Positions 9,310 to 18,614 of a stretch of 64,000 nucleotides of DNA are shown piece by piece. The position numbers were made by a program, and so were the translations under genes. This stretch comes from Bacillota bacterium (GTDB lineage: Bacteria > Bacillota > Clostridia > TANB77 > CAG-465). The stretch spans positions 1 to 64,000 of the forward strand of contig JAEWPS010000059.1 of assembly GCA_023460515.1 (NCBI GenBank), in the 5' to 3' direction. How positions within the stretch are numbered: position 1 is the stretch's first letter; each line of letters begins with the position of its first letter. The notes below the pieces were generated by a model. It ran no database searches and was not told where the DNA came from. It worked only from the letters and a program-made list of their open reading frames with translations.

Positions 9310-9390
9310 TGTCAAAAAACTTTAATGTGGTTATTATACCATTAATGGAATAAAATGTCAATTGTTTTAGAAAATAAAACAACAGAATAT

Positions 9391-9423
9391 AAAAAAGACG
9401 ATTAAATTCTAATCGTCCTTTTT
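9391..9423 (-). terminator. Terminator of the reverse-strand gene
   Basis: GACGATTA (9397-9404) pairs with TAATCGTC (9410-9417). Read on the reverse strand, the stem is followed by six T. The forward strand also has a T-rich tail, so it is probably bidirectional. Confidence 0.85.
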
Positions 9424-9442
9424 GTTTATCTGAATAATTTTT

Positions 9443-9964
9443 TTAAATTTTAAAAAAGTCAAAATTCAAGAGCGTTGGGAAAGGATTTGATGCGTATGCA
9501 GATTTGATTCTCGAAGTAAATTCAAGAGGTTCTTTTGTTAAAACACATCTCTCTCCTTTTAAATTGGTTTTTACAACCAGCTCGGTATCGATATTCTTGC
9601 ACCAATCTGCTAAGCCTGCGACATCATCTGTTTCAAATGTTGCGATGATTGAATAATCATCAAGAACTAATGAAACAGTTTTTTCAATATACTGCGCAGT
9701 CATTCCAGCCATATTCTTAATAATAAGTTTTTTTCCGGCATCAATGGCAGCTTCTACGTTTTCCTCCATAACGCATATCATGATTTTATCGTCAGATTTA
9801 TACCAGTATACTTCAGCACCGATTTCTTCAGAAAGCTTAGCGCAGATGCATGAATCAACCAGATCAAAATCTTCAAAGACTACAAATACATCAGTACACC
9901 GACCTTGGAACTTTTCTTGCTTAACGCTTGGATCAACCAAAAAATGTTTTGCGACAATACCCAT
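9443..9964 (-). CDS. Uncharacterised cytoplasmic protein
   Basis: A 173-residue protein on the reverse strand, alone between its own promoter and terminator. It has no membrane segment or recognised motif; the sequence alternates strands and helices (for example VFVVFEDFDLVDS, MICVMEENVEAAIDAG). ATG at 9964 follows GGAGGTTT by eight bases. Its codons carry visibly more G and C than neighbouring genes, with CTC, GCG and CGT present. This suggests recent acquisition or different codon selection. I do not recognise a family. Confidence 0.65.
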   Translation of the reverse strand: MGIVAKHFLVDPSVKQEKFQGRCTDVFVVFEDFDLVDSCICAKLSEEIGAEVYWYKSDDKIMICVMEENVEAAIDAGKKLIIKNMAGMTAQYIEKTVSLVLDDYSIIATFETDDVAGLADWCKNIDTELVVKTNLKGERCVLTKEPLEFTSRIKSAYASNPFPTLLNFDFFKI

Positions 9965-10014
9965 AATAACAAACCTCCAATTTTGTAAGTTTCAAGTAAT
10001 TTTTAAGCATTATA

Positions 10015-10043
10015 ATTATATCACAAATTGCTTTGAAAGTCAA
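10015..10043 (-). promoter_or_regulatory. Sigma-A promoter of the 9.4-kb reverse gene
   Basis: On the reverse strand TTGACT (10043-10038), a 17-base spacer and TATAAT (10020-10015) match the sigma-A consensus and point into the 173-residue gene. Confidence 0.85.
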
Positions 10044-10304
10044 TAATATAGATACATTATTTAACATAATAATGGTAAAATTGAAATAATATTTAAAATT
10101 TAATGAATATTATAGAAAATTATCATAAAAAATTACTATAATTTATATAAAATATACTAATTTTGTGTAAAAATATTAAAGTTTTATTTAAATTACAACA
10201 ATATTAAAAAAATTTAAGTAAAATTACACAAATATTTCAAAAAATATAGAAAAATAAAAGTTTTATGATATAATGTATATAGAATATTTGTGGGGTGTTT
10301 TTGT

Positions 10305-11009
10305 ATGGAAGAGAGAAAAATTCTGATAGTAGATGATGAGAAGTCAATAGTTGAAATTTTGAAATTTAATTTGGAAAAAGAAGGATATAAAACCTATGAA
10401 GCTTATGATGCTGATGAAGCTATTGAAAAGGCATTTGAAGTTAATCCGGATTTAATATTACTAGATGTTATGCTTCCTAAATCAGATGGCTTTACAGTTT
10501 GTAGAAGAATAAGACAAAAATTATCATGTCCTATTATAATGCTTACAGCAAGAGAAGATGTTGTTGATAAGATAATTGGACTTGAACTTGGTGCAGATGA
10601 TTATATGACAAAACCTTTTAGTATTAGAGAAGTAATTGCTAGAATAAAAGCAAATTTAAGAAAATATGTTAAGACTGTTGAAAATAAGGTAGACGATGAA
10701 AAACAAAATGGATTTATGATAAAAGATATGTTCATTGACTCAAAAAATTATCTTGCAACAATTAATGGAAAAATAATTGATTTAACAACGAAAGAATTTG
10801 ATTTATTAAAACTATTATCAAGTTCTCCAAATGAGGTATTTACAAGAGAACAAATTTTAAAAACTATATGGGGGTACGATTATTACGGTGATGCAAGAAC
10901 AGTTGATGTTACTGTAAGAAGATTAAGAGAGAAGATAGAAAATAATACGGCAGCTCCAAAATATCTATTGACAAAAAGAGGAATGGGTTACTACGTAACA
11001 CTAAAATAA
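10305..11009 (+). CDS. walR: OmpR-family response regulator, WalR/PhoP type
   Basis: A 234-residue two-component regulator. The receiver domain shows KILIVDDEKS, the phospho-acceptor D in LILLDVMLP, the T of MLTAR and the K of TKPF. The winged-helix DNA-binding domain ends with the family motif TVDVTVRRLREKIE and RGMGYYV. Sequence flavour is closest to WalR (YycF), the essential regulator of cell-wall hydrolases, though PhoP is a possible alternative. ATG at 10305 follows GGGGTG by seven bases; an in-frame GTG at 10290 precedes the ribosome site. A TATAAT at 10269-10274 is a likely -10 box. A hairpin separates it from the kinase gene. Confidence 0.85.
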   Translation: MEERKILIVDDEKSIVEILKFNLEKEGYKTYEAYDADEAIEKAFEVNPDLILLDVMLPKSDGFTVCRRIRQKLSCPIIMLTAREDVVDKIIGLELGADDYMTKPFSIREVIARIKANLRKYVKTVENKVDDEKQNGFMIKDMFIDSKNYLATINGKIIDLTTKEFDLLKLLSSSPNEVFTREQILKTIWGYDYYGDARTVDVTVRRLREKIENNTAAPKYLLTKRGMGYYVTLK

Positions 11010-11013
11010 CCTT

Positions 11014-11046
11014 TAGTGGTACACATTTTGTACCACTATTTCTTTT
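11014..11046 (+). terminator. Hairpin with T-rich tail between regulator and kinase
   Basis: TAGTGGTACA (11014-11023) pairs perfectly with TGTACCACTA (11029-11038) around a five-base loop, and TTTCTTTT follows. It begins four bases after the regulator stop codon and may lower kinase expression relative to the regulator. Confidence 0.7.
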
Positions 11047-11063
11047 ATAAAGAGGTGAAAAAA

Positions 11064-12440
11064 TTGAGAAGCTCAATAAAAAGAACTATATTATTGCTTT
11101 CTATTGCTATAATTTTAATTGTTTATGTATCTATTTTTTATTTAACAAAACTAGGTATTATTCTAACTGATAATTTCTTTCACATTAATAACTTAATTAT
11201 ATTACTAGGTATATTTGTTATTGTTATGACAATATCTAGTGTAATATCAAAGATGATTGTATTTCCGCTCAGAAAAATCGAAAGAAATATGAAAAGTGTT
11301 GTAGATGGTAAATCAATTGAAACTAAACATTTAAAAGGGTATAATAAATTTAAAGAGATAGATGATTTAATTGATATATATTCTACTATGATGGAAGTAA
11401 TTAAAAAGAATAATTTTGATTTAAATAGTCAAAAAAGTAAAACTGAAATTATATTAGAACAAATGGCAGATGGTGTAATTGCATTTTCTGTTACAAAGGA
11501 TGTCATACATATTAACAAGTCAGCTATTAACCTTTTAGGTATATCTAAGGAATTTGATAATTTTGATAAAATAATAAGCAAGATTAACTTACAATTAGAT
11601 TTTGATCAGATAATGTATTTACCAAACTATAAAAGTATAGAATATAGAGCAGTTATAAATGAAAATATTTTAAACTTAATATTTGTCCCTTTTTTTAGTG
11701 ACAAGCTTATACCTATGGGTATAATAATGGTTGCAAGAAATGTTACAGAAAGTGTTAGATTAGATAATATGAGAAAAGAATTTGTAGCGAATGTTTCTCA
11801 TGAACTTAAAACACCGCTTACTTCTATAAAAGGTTATTCTGAAACAATGATGAGAGCAGATTTAACAGATGCTGAAATTTCAGAGTTTGCGAAAGTTATT
11901 AATCAAGAAGCTAGTAGAATGGACAGGCTAGTTGTAGATTTATTGCAACTTTCTAAGTTTGATTATAGTAAGGCATCATTTAAAAAGACAACTTTTTCTT
12001 TATCAGATTTGGCAACGAATGTAACTGAAAAAATGAAATATAGTGCTAGTCAAAAAGAACATACTTTAGATTGTGAAGTAATTGTACCAACTAAGGTATA
12101 TGCGGATAAGGATTCAATAGAACAAGTAATAATGAATGTAGTAAGTAATAGTATAAAATATACACCAGATGGTGGTAATATAATGGTATATGTAGGAAGT
12201 GTAAATAATAGTGCATATATTAAAATAGTAGATAATGGTATGGGTATACCTGAAAAAGATTTGCAAAGAATATTTGAAAGGTTCTATAGAGTAGATAAAG
12301 CAAGATCTAGACAAATGGGTGGAACAGGTCTTGGACTTGCAATAGTTAAAGAGATAGTAGATGGTAATGGTGGAACTATAGATATTAGAAGTGAAGTAGA
12401 TAAAGGTACTGAAATAATTATAACTCTACCAGTTAAATAA
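11064..12440 (+). CDS. walK: Sensor histidine kinase, WalK/PhoR type
   Basis: Partner kinase of the upstream regulator, 458 residues. Two N-terminal membrane helices (about 10-28 and 38-60) have almost no extracellular loop. A HAMP region and a PAS domain (about 130-235) follow, then HisKA with the phospho-histidine in NVSHELKTPLTS and an ATPase domain with N (NVVSNSIKY), G1 (DNGMGIP) and G2 (GGTGLGLAI) boxes. TTG at 11064 is the likely start, five bases after AGAGGTGA; the longer upstream frame would run through the hairpin. A very short outer loop suggests sensing within the membrane or via a partner protein. Confidence 0.85.
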   Translation: MRSSIKRTILLLSIAIILIVYVSIFYLTKLGIILTDNFFHINNLIILLGIFVIVMTISSVISKMIVFPLRKIERNMKSVVDGKSIETKHLKGYNKFKEIDDLIDIYSTMMEVIKKNNFDLNSQKSKTEIILEQMADGVIAFSVTKDVIHINKSAINLLGISKEFDNFDKIISKINLQLDFDQIMYLPNYKSIEYRAVINENILNLIFVPFFSDKLIPMGIIMVARNVTESVRLDNMRKEFVANVSHELKTPLTSIKGYSETMMRADLTDAEISEFAKVINQEASRMDRLVVDLLQLSKFDYSKASFKKTTFSLSDLATNVTEKMKYSASQKEHTLDCEVIVPTKVYADKDSIEQVIMNVVSNSIKYTPDGGNIMVYVGSVNNSAYIKIVDNGMGIPEKDLQRIFERFYRVDKARSRQMGGTGLGLAIVKEIVDGNGGTIDIRSEVDKGTEIIITLPVK

Positions 12441-12451
12441 AAGGAGATAAA

Positions 12452-13219
12452 ATGACATATATAGACACACATGCTCATTACAATGATGAAGTATATAAAG
12501 ATAATTTAGATGAAGTATTAAATATAGTAAAAAAAGCAAATGTAGATAAAATAGTAAATGTAGGTTATAGTATAGAAGGTTCAAAAGAGTGTATTGAACT
12601 TGCAAAGAAATATGATTATATATACTCTACAATAGGTATACATCCAGAAAATGTAGATGATAGTGTTGATGAACTTGAAAAATTATATAACGAAAATAAG
12701 GATGGTAAGATAGTAGCAATAGGTGAAATAGGTTTAGATTATGCCTATGTACAAGATAACAAAGAAAAACAGATTAGTCAATTTATAAAGCAAATTAAAT
12801 TAGCTGAAAAACTTAATCTGCCAATTGTAATACATTCAAGAGATGCTTCTTTGGATACATATAATGTAATAAGAGAAAATGTAAGTGAAGGAACAAAATT
12901 GTTATTTCATTGTTTTGCGCCTTCAGATGATTTAGTTAGGTTAGTACTAGAAAGAAAATTTTTTGTTGCTTTTGGTGGGAATATAACATATCCTAGAAAT
13001 GTATCTTTTAAAAAATACATTGAAATGATTCCAGTAGAGCAAATGGTTTTGGAAACAGACTCTCCATATTTAACTCCAATACCTTTTAGGGGTAAAATTA
13101 ATAATTCTTCTAATTTGAATATTGTATGCAAGAAGCTTGCAGAATATAAAAATATGAATGAAGAAGATTTAGCAAAGGTATTATATAAAAATTCAATAGA
13201 ATTTTTTAATTTGAAATAG
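12452..13219 (+). CDS. tatD: TatD-family metal-dependent deoxyribonuclease
   Basis: A 255-residue TIM-barrel hydrolase. Metal ligands are visible in order: HxH in YIDTHAHYND, E in IGEIGLDY, H in VIHSRDA, H in LLFHCFAP and D in LETDSPYL. TatD proteins act as 3'-5' DNA exonucleases in repair and DNA degradation. The gene starts 11 bases after the kinase stop, after AAGGAGAT, so it is probably co-transcribed with the two-component genes, a pairing seen in other Firmicutes. Confidence 0.93.
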   Translation: MTYIDTHAHYNDEVYKDNLDEVLNIVKKANVDKIVNVGYSIEGSKECIELAKKYDYIYSTIGIHPENVDDSVDELEKLYNENKDGKIVAIGEIGLDYAYVQDNKEKQISQFIKQIKLAEKLNLPIVIHSRDASLDTYNVIRENVSEGTKLLFHCFAPSDDLVRLVLERKFFVAFGGNITYPRNVSFKKYIEMIPVEQMVLETDSPYLTPIPFRGKINNSSNLNIVCKKLAEYKNMNEEDLAKVLYKNSIEFFNLK

Positions 13220-13225
13220 ATTAAA

Positions 13226-13266
13226 CTGTAAATATTAGATATTAATTGTCTAATATTTATATATAA
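13226..13266 (+). terminator. Weak terminator after tatD
   Basis: AAATATTAGA (about 13231-13240) pairs with TCTAATATTT (about 13250-13259). The stem is A/T-only except for two pairs and the tail is poor in T, so efficiency is doubtful. Confidence 0.45.
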
Positions 13267-13283
13267 TTAGGAAGGGAGATATT

Positions 13284-13781
13284 ATGAAAAATAAAAAATT
13301 AGTTATAGTAATAATTATATTAGTTATTTTAGTTCTATCTTCAATAATTATATTTTTTAGAGAAGATTATTCTAATGTGAATGTAAAAACAACAGATATT
13401 ATAGATAACATTTTTGAAACATTAGATGAAGATATTCCTAATATGATTGACCTTACTGAAGATGAACTTAAAAACAATTACAATATAGAAGTTGATAAAA
13501 TTGAGGAGTATGTTGTTAAAATTCCTATAATGAATGTTAGGGCAGATGAAATTGCAATAATAAAAGTTAAAAATATAAGAGATGTTGGATATGTAAAAGA
13601 TAAAGTTAATGATAGAGTCAAAAATATTCAAGATAGCTTCGATGGATACTTACAAGATCAACTAGTAATTGCCAAAAGTCCATTAATAATAACAAAAGGT
13701 AGATATATATTGATGTCAATATCTGAAAGTAATGATACCATTGAAAGTATATTTAATAGTTATTTTATAAATAATAAATAG
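13284..13781 (+). CDS. DUF4358 membrane-anchored protein
   Basis: A 165-residue protein with an N-terminal membrane helix (about 5-25) and an extracellular DUF4358-type domain. The match rests on the DEIAIIKVKNIRDVGYVKDKVNDRV block and the KGRYILMSIS strand. The domain is common in sporulating Clostridia, usually on the cell surface, and its function is not known. Here it is followed by bofA and sleB-ypeB, so a link with sporulation is possible. The start follows GGGAGAT. Confidence 0.75.
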   Translation: MKNKKLVIVIIILVILVLSSIIIFFREDYSNVNVKTTDIIDNIFETLDEDIPNMIDLTEDELKNNYNIEVDKIEEYVVKIPIMNVRADEIAIIKVKNIRDVGYVKDKVNDRVKNIQDSFDGYLQDQLVIAKSPLIITKGRYILMSISESNDTIESIFNSYFINNK

Positions 13782-13859
13782 TGAAATTACTAATAAATAA
13801 AAATAATGAATATTATTTATTAATAAATAGTATAATATAAATAGAAATGAGGTTGTCTT

Positions 13860-14111
13860 ATGCAATATTTAATTTTTTTTGGATGTATAATAGCGGTTGT
13901 AATAATAGCTAAGATATTATCTTGGCCTTTTAAAATAATATTTAAATTACTGATCAATATTGTTATTGGTGGATTGCTTTTACTAGTAGTTAACATATTT
14001 GGAGCTGGATTTGGATTACATATACCATTTAACACCATAACAGCACTTGTATCAGGAATATTAGGTTTACCAGGTGTATTACTTTTAATTGTACTTCAAT
14101 ATATAATATAA
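13860..14111 (+). CDS. bofA: Pro-sigma-K processing inhibitor BofA family
   Basis: An 83-residue, almost wholly hydrophobic membrane protein with helices at about 3-20 and 30-48 and an amphipathic end (NTITALVSGILGLPGVLLLIVLQY), as in BofA. In Bacillus BofA sits with SpoIVFA and the protease SpoIVFB in the outer forespore membrane and holds back sigma-K activation. In Clostridia the role is less clear. ATG follows GAGGTTG. It is close to other late sporulation genes here rather than next to recR. Confidence 0.82.
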   Translation: MQYLIFFGCIIAVVIIAKILSWPFKIIFKLLINIVIGGLLLLVVNIFGAGFGLHIPFNTITALVSGILGLPGVLLLIVLQYII

Positions 14112-14184
14112 ATATAATTTACATATAGTAAAATTGTATATTTTTTTAGAATTTGCTAAAAATATTACTAAAATGGGAGGTAAT

Positions 14185-14724
14185 ATGAAAGCATATAGTT
14201 TTAAGAAATATACAATTTTTTTATGCGTATTAACTTTTTTGGTATTTTCACTTTACTTATCTATTAACAATATTAGTATCAAAATACCTGAAATATATGC
14301 TGCGAAAGAGACTAAGGCAAGTTCACTTTCTACTAAAAATCCATCATCTGGTTCTGATGTTACGGGTTTATTAGCAAGATTAATTAACGGTGAGGCAAGA
14401 GGAGAACCATATCAAGGGCAAGTAGCAGTTGGTGCAGTAATTTTAAATAGGGTTAAAAGCGCAGAGTTTCCTAATACTATATCTGGTGTAATATATCAGA
14501 AAGGACAATTTTCTTGTGTTACAGATGGACAATTTGATAAACCAATAGATAAAAACTCTACTATATATAAAGCAGCTAAAGAGGCAATGAATGGTGCTGA
14601 TCCAACTAATGGTGCTTTGTTTTTTTATAATGCCAAAACTACAAAAAGTAAATGGTTATTTACACTTAAAACAGTTAAGGTAATTGGAAAACATACATTT
14701 GCAATTAGTGGAGGTAAAAAATGA
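14185..14724 (+). CDS. sleB: Spore cortex-lytic enzyme SleB-type hydrolase
   Basis: A 179-residue secreted hydrolase with an N-terminal signal/anchor helix (about 9-27) and a Hydrolase_2 (SleB/CwlJ) domain. The catalytic Glu lies in INGEARGEPYQGQ, followed by VILNRVKS, GQFSC and the FFYNAKTTKSKW block. SleB is a lytic transglycosylase that degrades muramic-delta-lactam cortex during germination. It lacks the N-terminal peptidoglycan-binding domain of Bacillus SleB. ATG at 14185 follows GGGAGG by four bases. It overlaps ypeB by four bases, the conserved pair in which YpeB stabilises SleB in the spore. Confidence 0.92.
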   Translation: MKAYSFKKYTIFLCVLTFLVFSLYLSINNISIKIPEIYAAKETKASSLSTKNPSSGSDVTGLLARLINGEARGEPYQGQVAVGAVILNRVKSAEFPNTISGVIYQKGQFSCVTDGQFDKPIDKNSTIYKAAKEAMNGADPTNGALFFYNAKTTKSKWLFTLKTVKVIGKHTFAISGGKK

Positions 14725-16100
14725 TAGAACAAATTGAAAATAGAATATTAAAATTCAAAAGAAATATAGATCCTAGAGTATTATCATTAATATTTTTTTG
14801 TATATTTGGATTCTTTACTATATTTAGCATGGAAATGACTAATAATTTTAAAAGACAAAAACAACTTGTGCAAGATGAATATAATAGAAGTATGTATGAA
14901 ATGACTTCATATATAAAGAATGTTGATCTACAATTATATAAAGTACAGTTAACATCAGATAAAAGATTAATAATAGCAACACTTGCAGATATATGGAGAC
15001 AATCTAATTTAGCAAAAGAAAATTTAGCTAATCTACCAATACTACAAGATAATATGGCAAATACATCGAAATACTTAACCCAAGTTAGTGATTTTTCACA
15101 TTTTCTAATGGATTCTGTTTCTAGAGGTAAAGAAATAACTAAAGAACAATATGAAGATATCGCTAAACTTAATACAAGTAGTACAGAGCTTTTAGTTATT
15201 ACTAATAAAATATATGATGACCTTAATACTGGAAGGTTAAAATGGGATGAAGTTGAAAAATCTGGTAATCAAAACTTAGATGAAAGTGTTGCGGTATCTA
15301 ATATTAATAGTATTTCTGAGACATTTGTTGAATATGAAGGTTTGATATATGATGGTGCATATTCAAATCATATTATAGAGATTACTCCTAAAAGTTTAAG
15401 TGAAAAAGTGGTGACTCAAGAAGAGGCAAAAGCTAATTTAATTAATATATTCGGAGAAAAAAATATAGAATACGTAAATTTTACAGGTGAAAATAACAAT
15501 AGGTTAGAGTTATATGGATTTCAATTGAAGTTAAAAGATAACCCTAATATACGCGATATATATATGACTAAAAAAGATGGTAAGTTGTATTTGATGATAA
15601 GCGATAAAAAAGTAGAAGAACAAAAAATTACAGTAGACAGTGCTAAAGATTTGGGAGAAGATTTTCTAAAAAAAATAGGAATAGATAATGTTGTAGATAC
15701 CTACTATATTATAACAGAAAACCTTGTTACTATTAATTATGCTGCAGTTCAAAATGAAGTAATATTATATCCAGATTTGGTTAAAGTAAAAATTGCGCTG
15801 GATGATGGTGAAATTTGCTCAATCGAAACTGGAGGGTATACTTTTAATCATACAACACGAGATAATATGTCCCCAAAATTAACTATTGAGGAGGCGCAAA
15901 GTAAAATAAATAAAAATATAAAAATAGAAAGTAAAAATTTAGCTGTAATACCTACTGAATCTAAAAAGGAACTACTAGTATATGAATTTAAAGGTACCGT
16001 AAATGAAAAAAAATGTATACTATATATAAATGCCTTAACAGGGGAAGAAGAGAATATTTTGATGGTTATAGAAACACCTAATGGAAGTTTAACAATGTAA
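14721..16100 (+). CDS. ypeB: Germination protein YpeB
   Basis: A 459-residue partner of SleB, needed for SleB to accumulate in dormant spores. It has one N-terminal membrane helix (about 20-37), a helical region with the conserved ADIWRQSNLAKENLANLP block, and C-terminal PepSY-like repeats. The start ATG overlaps the sleB stop (ATGA). It is followed by a strong terminator, so sleB-ypeB form a two-gene operon. Expression in the forespore under sigma-G is expected from the family; I could not define the promoter. Confidence 0.93.
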   Translation: MIEQIENRILKFKRNIDPRVLSLIFFCIFGFFTIFSMEMTNNFKRQKQLVQDEYNRSMYEMTSYIKNVDLQLYKVQLTSDKRLIIATLADIWRQSNLAKENLANLPILQDNMANTSKYLTQVSDFSHFLMDSVSRGKEITKEQYEDIAKLNTSSTELLVITNKIYDDLNTGRLKWDEVEKSGNQNLDESVAVSNINSISETFVEYEGLIYDGAYSNHIIEITPKSLSEKVVTQEEAKANLINIFGEKNIEYVNFTGENNNRLELYGFQLKLKDNPNIRDIYMTKKDGKLYLMISDKKVEEQKITVDSAKDLGEDFLKKIGIDNVVDTYYIITENLVTINYAAVQNEVILYPDLVKVKIALDDGEICSIETGGYTFNHTTRDNMSPKLTIEEAQSKINKNIKIESKNLAVIPTESKKELLVYEFKGTVNEKKCILYINALTGEEENILMVIETPNGSLTM

Positions 16101-16114
16101 TAATATAAAATATA

Positions 16115-16157
16115 AATATACCAAAATAGTTATATTAACTATCTTGGTATATTTTTG
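16115..16157 (+). terminator. Terminator after ypeB
   Basis: AATATACCAA (16115-16124) pairs with TTGGTATATT (16144-16153), extended inward by ATAGT/ACTAT, followed by a T-run. Confidence 0.85.
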
Positions 16158-16256
16158 TAAATTAGTTTTCGGATAAATATCTAATGTAAATTAAAAATAT
16201 GTAATTTATTTTATTAATTTACTAATATATATTATGTAAAAAAAATCAATTTGACA

Positions 16257-16285
16257 GTAATATTTAAAAATACTATTCATATATT
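16257..16285 (+). promoter_or_regulatory. Candidate sigma-E promoter of sipL-yunB
   Basis: GTAATATT (16257-16264), a 13-base spacer and CATATATT (16278-16285) match the mother-cell sigma-E pattern (KMATATT, CATACANT) with one mismatch. A TTGACA at 16251 has no good sigma-A -10 box at the right distance. sipL and yunB are sigma-E genes in other species. Confidence 0.6.
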
Positions 16286-16316
16286 GTAATATAAAAATAT
16301 ATGAGGAGGAAATATT

Positions 16317-17852
16317 ATGTTAGTAAATACAGAAAATAAAGGTTTAAATCTCCATACGGTGCCAATTAGAGAAAATGTAAGTGTGTGGATAGAGCAAGAC
16401 ATACTTGTTCCAGATACTAAACCAGATGCAATTAAAATAATAAATGTTACAGTTAATCCATATGTAACAGATGTAGAGGTTATGGATAATAAAGTTAAGG
16501 TTACGGGTAAGCTTAACTATTATGTAATATATAGGACAAATGAAACTAATATGGGCACAAGAGGGCTATTTGTATCGCTTCCATATACACAAGTATTAAA
16601 TGTCAAAGGTATAAAAAAAGATACAGATGTTAGAGTAAGACCTATGGTTAAAAATGTTATTTATTCTCTTCCAAATGAGAGGAAAATAGCAATTAAAACT
16701 GAGATTATATTTAGAGTTAAAGGATTAGAATCTACATATATAAATCTAATCCAAAGGTTTTCTCCTGATCATAAGGTAGAAACTAAATTAAGTCAAAATA
16801 CATTTAATAATATAATAAGAAGTAAATATAATGTTATTGCTTCAAGAGAAGATATTATGATTCCAAATGAAAATGAGGATCTATATGAAATATTAAAAGT
16901 TGAACCGTTTATTATAAATACAGAATATAAAGAAAGTTACAATAAAATTATGGTTAAAGGAGATATATCAGTTAATCTACTTTATCTAGCAGATAAACAA
17001 GAGACTGAAATCAAGAAAATAACTCTTGAAATACCATTTACAGGTATGATTGAAATGGATAACATAACAGATAAATCAAAATTTAGTATAGATTTCGTAA
17101 TAAATGATTTTAACATCAGGCCAAATACAGAAATGTCTGCTTCAAAAACAATGAGCGTAGATTATCAAATTGGTGTTTATGTAAATATGTTTGAACAAGA
17201 GGAAATATCTTATGTAGATGACTTTTATAGTGAAGAAAAAAAATTGAAATGTGAACAATGTGTTAAAAGAGCGGTTAGAGATGCAATAGTGATACAAAAA
17301 AATATAGATATTAAAGAAACTTTAAATAATATTTTAGCGGATAATACAAAATTATTAGATTATACCATTGATACAAGTTATATAGTACTTAAGCAAGTAG
17401 CAAACAATGTACATGTGGATGGTAATGTGAAAATAGGTGTTCTAGTTCAAAATATAGATACATTAGAGATTGAAAATAAAGTTGTTGATGTATTAGTAAA
17501 TGAAGAATATAATTTAGATGATGTAAACCAAGATACTAATATCAGTCTTAACATATATGCAGATAAAGTTAGTATTTCTCAAACTGGAAATGATATGGAT
17601 GTAAAACTAAAACTAAATTTAGATATAAAAACTGAAAGTATAGTTGACCTTAATGTTTCGGATAATATTGAAGAGGAAGATTTAGATATATCTAATATGG
17701 ATAGCATGAACATATATATAGTAAAACCAAAAGATACATTATGGTCTATAGCTAAAAAATATAATACAACTGTAGAAAAAATAATTCAAACCAATGATTT
17801 AACAGATCAAAGTATAATTAATGTAGGACAGAAAATTCTTATTATCAGGTAA
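16317..17852 (+). CDS. sipL: SipL-like spore coat morphogenesis protein
   Basis: A 511-residue protein with tandem DUF3794 (SPOCS) domains over about residues 30-440 and a C-terminal LysM domain (YIVKPKDTLWSIAKKY to INVGQKILII, about 465-511). This is the layout of Clostridium difficile SipL, which binds SpoIVA through its LysM domain and is needed to attach the coat to the forespore. ATG follows GAGGAGG. The downstream yunB gene starts four bases after its stop, so the two are an operon. Confidence 0.9.
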   Translation: MLVNTENKGLNLHTVPIRENVSVWIEQDILVPDTKPDAIKIINVTVNPYVTDVEVMDNKVKVTGKLNYYVIYRTNETNMGTRGLFVSLPYTQVLNVKGIKKDTDVRVRPMVKNVIYSLPNERKIAIKTEIIFRVKGLESTYINLIQRFSPDHKVETKLSQNTFNNIIRSKYNVIASREDIMIPNENEDLYEILKVEPFIINTEYKESYNKIMVKGDISVNLLYLADKQETEIKKITLEIPFTGMIEMDNITDKSKFSIDFVINDFNIRPNTEMSASKTMSVDYQIGVYVNMFEQEEISYVDDFYSEEKKLKCEQCVKRAVRDAIVIQKNIDIKETLNNILADNTKLLDYTIDTSYIVLKQVANNVHVDGNVKIGVLVQNIDTLEIENKVVDVLVNEEYNLDDVNQDTNISLNIYADKVSISQTGNDMDVKLKLNLDIKTESIVDLNVSDNIEEEDLDISNMDSMNIYIVKPKDTLWSIAKKYNTTVEKIIQTNDLTDQSIINVGQKILIIR

Positions 17853-17856
17853 TGAT

Positions 17857-18546
17857 ATGAGATTAAAATATTATACAAGAACATTAAGACAAATGAGTTT
17901 AAACAAACCATTTGTCTTTATTTTTATAACAGTAGTAATTATAATTTCAATTTTTATATATATGTATAGTAAAGCAGCACCAATAATTAATGCTGTATGC
18001 GAATCTAATGCTAAATATATTGCCCTAGAGGTAACTAATAAGGCTGTATCTGAAAGCATAGACGATATTAAATATGAAGATTTAGTAATATTAAAACAAG
18101 ACACAACAGGTAAAATAATAGCAATAAATGCTAATGTTATGGAACTAAATAGATTATCTACTAATATATCAACAACAGTATCAGAAAAGTTAGCAAATAT
18201 AAAGGATAGATATATAACAATACCGCTTTCTAGTTTATTTAATATGGGACTATTTAGTGGTTATGGCCCTAAATTACCACTTAGTATTATTCCTTCAGGA
18301 AATGTAACGGCAAAATTTAAATCTGAATTTGAAGAAGCTGGTATAAATCAAATAAGGCATAGAATATTTATAGAAGTAACTACTAAAGTAAGATTAATAG
18401 CACCGTTTTATACGTCTTCACAAGAATATATTAATGAGGTTACAGTTGCAGAATATGTAATAGTTGGAGATACTCCTGAAACTTACTATAATATAACAGG
18501 TCTAGAAGATTTAAGTAAAGATACAACAACTAACTTAATAAAATAA
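17857..18546 (+). CDS. yunB: Sporulation protein YunB
   Basis: A 229-residue membrane protein: a helix at about 19-38, then an extracellular domain with conserved YunB features (TVSEKLANI, ITIPLSSLF, GPKLPLSIIPSGNV, INQIRHRIFIEV). In Bacillus yunB is under sigma-E control and affects spore formation; its biochemical role is unknown. It is directly downstream of sipL with the ribosome site AGGTAATG at the sipL end. Confidence 0.9.
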   Translation: MRLKYYTRTLRQMSLNKPFVFIFITVVIIISIFIYMYSKAAPIINAVCESNAKYIALEVTNKAVSESIDDIKYEDLVILKQDTTGKIIAINANVMELNRLSTNISTTVSEKLANIKDRYITIPLSSLFNMGLFSGYGPKLPLSIIPSGNVTAKFKSEFEEAGINQIRHRIFIEVTTKVRLIAPFYTSSQEYINEVTVAEYVIVGDTPETYYNITGLEDLSKDTTTNLIK

Positions 18547-18614
18547 AAAAATTAAAATGAAATAAATATTCATTAAGAATATTCTTTAAAAAAAGTAAAT
18601 TTTATATATTTCTA

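Noticed and set aside
16251..16280. Sigma-A promoter for sipL from TTGACA
   Set aside because: The -35 box is perfect but at 17 bases the -10 position reads TATTCA, only three of six matches; the sigma-E match is better and fits the gene.
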